This document shows, in pieces, positions 61,474 to 64,000 of a DNA stretch of 64,000 nucleotides. The position numbers were made by a program, and so were the translations under genes. The stretch comes from CAZHEV01 sp964531335 [NCBI: uncultured bacterium] (GTDB taxonomy: Bacteria > Eisenbacteria > RBG-16-71-46 > CAZHEV01): the NCBI GenBank assembly GCA_964531335.1, contig CAZHEV010000008.1, forward strand, positions 51,037-115,036, written 5' to 3'. Under the pieces are notes generated by a model that was given only the letters and a program-made list of their open reading frames with translations, was not told the origin of the DNA and searched no databases. Numbering within the stretch: position 1 is the first letter of the stretch; every line of letters starts with the position of its first letter.

Positions 61474-62658
61474 GTGCTGGTTCAAGAGAAGGTCAAACAG
61501 GCCCTCGCCCTGCTCGATGAGTTCGACATCGACTGCTGGCTCACTTTCACCCGCGAAAGCGCGATCTGCGGTGACCCGACACTGGAGTTACTGCTGGGAA
61601 GCAAAGTCACCTGGCACAGCTCGTTTATTCTTTCCCGCAAGCTGGACGCGGTGGCGATCGTCGGAAAGTACGAGCGCGCCTCAGTCGAGGATACAGGAGC
61701 CTACAGCCGCGTTGAGAGCTTCGTGAAGGACTACAAGCCGCCGCTGAAGGAAGTGATGAGGGAGATCGACCCGCAACGCATCGCCCTCAACTACTCCGTA
61801 ACCAGCGAGATCGCCGACGGGCTCACCCACGGCATGTACCTCACGCTCCAGGACGTGCTCGGGGAGATCGGCATGGCCGATCGTTTCGTATCGGCCGAGC
61901 CGCTGGTAAGCGCGCTTCGCCAGCGAAAGACCGAGGCCGAGCTGACCGCCATACGCGGGGCCATAACCTACACCGAGGAGGTGTACGACATGGTGGCCGG
62001 CTTTATGCGCCCCGGCCGCACCGAGCGCGATGTCGCCGCTTTTGTAGCCGCGGAGTTCGAGCGCCGTGGCGTCGAGACCGCCTGGCCGGCCAGTAGCTGC
62101 CCCGCCGTGTTCGCGGGCCCCAACACCGCTGAGGCCCACTACCCTCCCACCGACCGAGTCATCGAACCTGGAATGGTGGTGAGCATGGACATGGGCACGA
62201 AACACGAACACTACTGCTCGGATCTGCAACGTACGTTCTACGTGCTGGCCGAGGGCGAGACCGAGGCGCCGGCGGAGGTGACAAAGGCCTTCGCCGTGAT
62301 CACGGAGTCCGTTGAAAGCGCCCGAAAGGCCATGCGGCCGGGCGTCACCGGAGCGTCCGTGGATGCCGCCTGTAGGGATTACGTTACGGGAAAGGGCTAC
62401 GACGAATTCCCCTTCGCAACGGGGCACCAGGTGGGACGCTACGCGCACGACGGCACGGCCCTGCTGGGCCCGGAGTGGGAGAAATACGGCGAGAGGGTTC
62501 ATCACAAGCTCGAGCCGGGCATGGTGTTCACCATCGAGCCGCGGATCAGCGTGCCCGGCCGCGGCGTGGTCACCGTGGAAGATATGGTAGTGGTGACCGA
62601 GGACGGCGCCGACTACATCTCGACCCCGCAGCGCGAGCTGATTCTCATAGGCGGCTAG
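61474..62658 (+). CDS. M24-family (Xaa-Pro) aminopeptidase
   Basis: 394 residues from GTG 61474. The creatinase N-terminal domain (1-150) is followed by the pita-bread fold. The five metal ligands are present: Asp239 (VVSMDMGT), Asp250 (YCSDLQRTF), His318 (FATGHQVGRY), Glu355 (FTIEPRI) and Glu369 (TVEDMVVV). HQVGRYAHDGTALLGPEWEK replaces the usual GHGIG.HE, so the specificity loop differs from classic PepQ/PepP. Expected to be a cytosolic prolidase or aminopeptidase with two Mn or Co ions. No signal peptide. Confidence 0.88.
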   Translation: MLVQEKVKQALALLDEFDIDCWLTFTRESAICGDPTLELLLGSKVTWHSSFILSRKLDAVAIVGKYERASVEDTGAYSRVESFVKDYKPPLKEVMREIDPQRIALNYSVTSEIADGLTHGMYLTLQDVLGEIGMADRFVSAEPLVSALRQRKTEAELTAIRGAITYTEEVYDMVAGFMRPGRTERDVAAFVAAEFERRGVETAWPASSCPAVFAGPNTAEAHYPPTDRVIEPGMVVSMDMGTKHEHYCSDLQRTFYVLAEGETEAPAEVTKAFAVITESVESARKAMRPGVTGASVDAACRDYVTGKGYDEFPFATGHQVGRYAHDGTALLGPEWEKYGERVHHKLEPGMVFTIEPRISVPGRGVVTVEDMVVVTEDGADYISTPQRELILIGG

Positions 62659-62993
62659 CCGTCCGCTGATTGCCTGGAAGGTCCCGGGACCTGAGGCAAT
62701 TGTGGCGGAGCTCCTGCCCTCCACTCGGGGAGCGGATAATACTCCAGAGGCAGCTTCCGGAGGACCTCATCCTTCAGCCGGCCAAGGTGGGCTAGTCCTC
62801 AACCAGCAGCTCCTCTGTCACTGGGCCGAATAGCGCGTAATCTTTCTCGTCGCTGTCGCTGTTGATCGCGAGGGCTATCGTGATGTCGTGCTGGGTCAAG
62901 TGATACGCGCCTGTTCGATAACGGGGGTCGATCAGGCGTCTTCACTATCCGATGGAGCAGGCTTCCGACGAGTTCGGCTTGCCTGAGGCGATA
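62659..62993. other. Gap with a possible gene remnant
   Basis: About 335 bases. The minus strand holds a short frame (see 62792-62899). The first 130 bases and the last 50 show no gene. Nothing regulatory is clear. Confidence 0.35.
62792..62899 (-). pseudogene. Short C-terminal remnant of an unrecognised gene
   Basis: From TTG 62899 the frame gives TQHDITIALAINSDSDEKDY, then ALFGPVTEELLVED and a stop. In-frame codons continue upstream to a stop near 62941 (RRLIDPRYRTGAYH). The composition looks protein-coding, but there is no ribosome site or known family. Possibly the tail of a deleted gene. Confidence 0.3.
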
Positions 62994-64000
62994 TCAGAAA
63001 GCTACCTGAACTCTGGCCCCGAATACGAATACGCCGTTGTTGTGGTTGTCTCCGTTGGGGTTGACCACCCATTGGACATCGGGAGACAGGCTGAGGTTCC
63101 GGTTAACGCCTGCGTTGTAGTATGCCTCAACATGGTGCTCGTTTCCCGTGGCGACACCCGACAACGCGTCCACGTCTCTCCAGTCCTTGCTTATCACTGC
63201 GTTTCCATAGGCCAGGCCGAACACGTCGTCATCCCTGCCTATCGCGCCCATCGACGTGTGAAGCCCCACGCTCCACGAATGTTCTACATGGTAGATGTCT
63301 CCCCGCTGCCATCCGTAGCGGAAGAAAGCAGCGGCCGGCCCTACAGTCCCAGAATCCAATGAGACGCCGAAGCCGTGTCCGTCCTCGCCGGTTGTCGCTT
63401 CTTCCCCGACGACCTGATGGCTTGTACCGTTGTTCCACATGTACGCTCGGTAGTGACCCTTCCTGCCGAGTAGAGTCAGGCTGAGATCGGCCTGCACAAT
63501 CGTGAAGATGTCCTCGAAGGTGTCTGAATCGGCGGCGGCGACAGCCATCCCCAAGTCCAGTCGCTCGTGCGGGGCGATCCAAAGCTGGGCCCCGAAGGTG
63601 TTATCGGGGAACTCTATAGCAAGGCTGTTGACGAATCCTGTCGAGACGAACTGAGAGGTCTCGTCGTTGGCCACGGCGTTTGCATCAAAGGCGAATCCGT
63701 GCGGCCCGCACGGTACGGTCAGGTCGAGCTTCCCGAGTTTGAGGGCCAGCCGACCCCCTGCGAGACTTTGCTCATACCAGAGCTCCGTCAACCGAAGGTT
63801 GTCCTCTCCGTCCGCGTCATCGTTAAAGCCCGACAGGGTGGCAATGCGCTCATCAATACCCGCTCCTCTTCCGGCCTCGAAGTGAGCGTATATCGTCCCC
63901 CTCTCGAAAGCGGTCGAGCTGAGCTCAAGGTCGACGGATGCGGCAAACCCTCTTCCCGGCGCGTTTCCCAGGACGTCTCTGTCGGCTCCGGCGGAAGCAA
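62994..64000 (-). CDS. OprB-family carbohydrate porin, 5'-truncated by window edge
   Basis: 335 codons are visible, reading without interruption to the right edge. The frame upstream of TTG 63791 continues as ADRDVLGNAPGRGFAASVDL, then TIYAHFEAGRGAGIDERIAT. Family motifs follow: LRLTELWYEQSLAGGRLALK, LGKLDLTV, FAFDANAVANDETSQFVSTG and the C-terminal HHVEAYYNAGVNRNLSLSPD, then VQWVVNPNGDNHNN, ending GARVQVAF with a terminal Phe. OprB porins are 16-strand barrels for sugar uptake. The N-terminus and any signal peptide are outside the window. Downstream on this strand lies the remnant-bearing gap. Confidence 0.85.
   Translation of the reverse strand, partial: ASAGADRDVLGNAPGRGFAASVDLELSSTAFERGTIYAHFEAGRGAGIDERIATLSGFNDDADGEDNLRLTELWYEQSLAGGRLALKLGKLDLTVPCGPHGFAFDANAVANDETSQFVSTGFVNSLAIEFPDNTFGAQLWIAPHERLDLGMAVAAADSDTFEDIFTIVQADLSLTLLGRKGHYRAYMWNNGTSHQVVGEEATTGEDGHGFGVSLDSGTVGPAAAFFRYGWQRGDIYHVEHSWSVGLHTSMGAIGRDDDVFGLAYGNAVISKDWRDVDALSGVATGNEHHVEAYYNAGVNRNLSLSPDVQWVVNPNGDNHNNGVFVFGARVQVAF

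Overview
The window is about 64 kb of GC-rich bacterial chromosome. It looks like an uncultivated Gram-negative of the FCB-superphylum type (Eisenbacteria/Krumholzibacteriota-like). That placement is an inference from gene style: many secreted beta-propeller proteins and lipoproteins, TPR-bearing glycosyltransferase-39-like membrane proteins, a TolB-propeller/BamA-like fusion, a single-chain ADP-forming acyl-CoA synthetase, an OprB-type porin and RND pumps. No marker gene here fixes the taxon. Both strands are densely coded, many neighbours overlap by a few bases, and TTG and GTG starts are common. Several intergenic promoters share TTGAC(A/G), a 17-18 base spacer and a -10 often read as CTAA(G/C/T)N.

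Left part (1-10.7 kb): a truncated fasciclin protein; a DUF4412-like secreted protein; a PEP-utilising/pyruvate-kinase-like enzyme overlapping a pyridoxamine-oxidase-fold protein; the tail of a decayed SRPBCC gene; an arsR-like repressor broken by a C-tract frameshift, with a visible operator, followed by an ArsP/DUF318 permease; a GGDEF diguanylate cyclase with an intact I-site; and a tight operon of GAF-SpoIIE phosphatase flanked by two equal-length FG-GAP-type paralogues under a consensus promoter.

Middle (10.9-44.9 kb): an RND efflux operon with one adaptor and two inner-membrane pumps; a thioesterase; a LolA-like protein; a TPR-TlpA thioredoxin; tatA; an inactive M3-like peptidase homologue; a Tyr/Trp-rich low-complexity secreted protein; an outer-membrane barrel; ADP-forming acyl-CoA synthetase; two coupled glycosyltransferase-39/TPR membrane proteins; an overlapping operon of a gluzincin-propeller-barrel protein plus three secreted proteins; YIP1 protein, ornithine carbamoyltransferase and a divergent RelA/SpoT-like protein; DUF2007; amidohydrolase; and a DMT transporter.

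Right part (44.9-64 kb): a long minus-strand run made of a radical SAM/SPASM maturase with a PqqD-like N-terminus, a START-like protein, a propeller-transglutaminase, a VPS10/BNR propeller, a decayed ECF sigma/anti-sigma pair and an M1 peptidase. Next come a TIM-barrel protein, LexA and tRNA-Glu(UUC). Beyond the tRNA, composition becomes more AT-rich and genes sparser: a truncated AbiEi-like antitoxin, a lipoprotein trypsin-like protease with two nearly identical PKD repeats, and a small lipoprotein that copies the protease's N-terminal domain. An M24 peptidase and a 5'-truncated OprB porin end the window.

The best candidates for something new are the FG-GAP/SpoIIE operon, the protease plus stand-alone N-domain pair, the RelA/SpoT-like protein, the radical SAM locus with no visible precursor, and the gluzincin-propeller-barrel operon. 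No CRISPR array, complete insertion sequence, rRNA or origin was seen.
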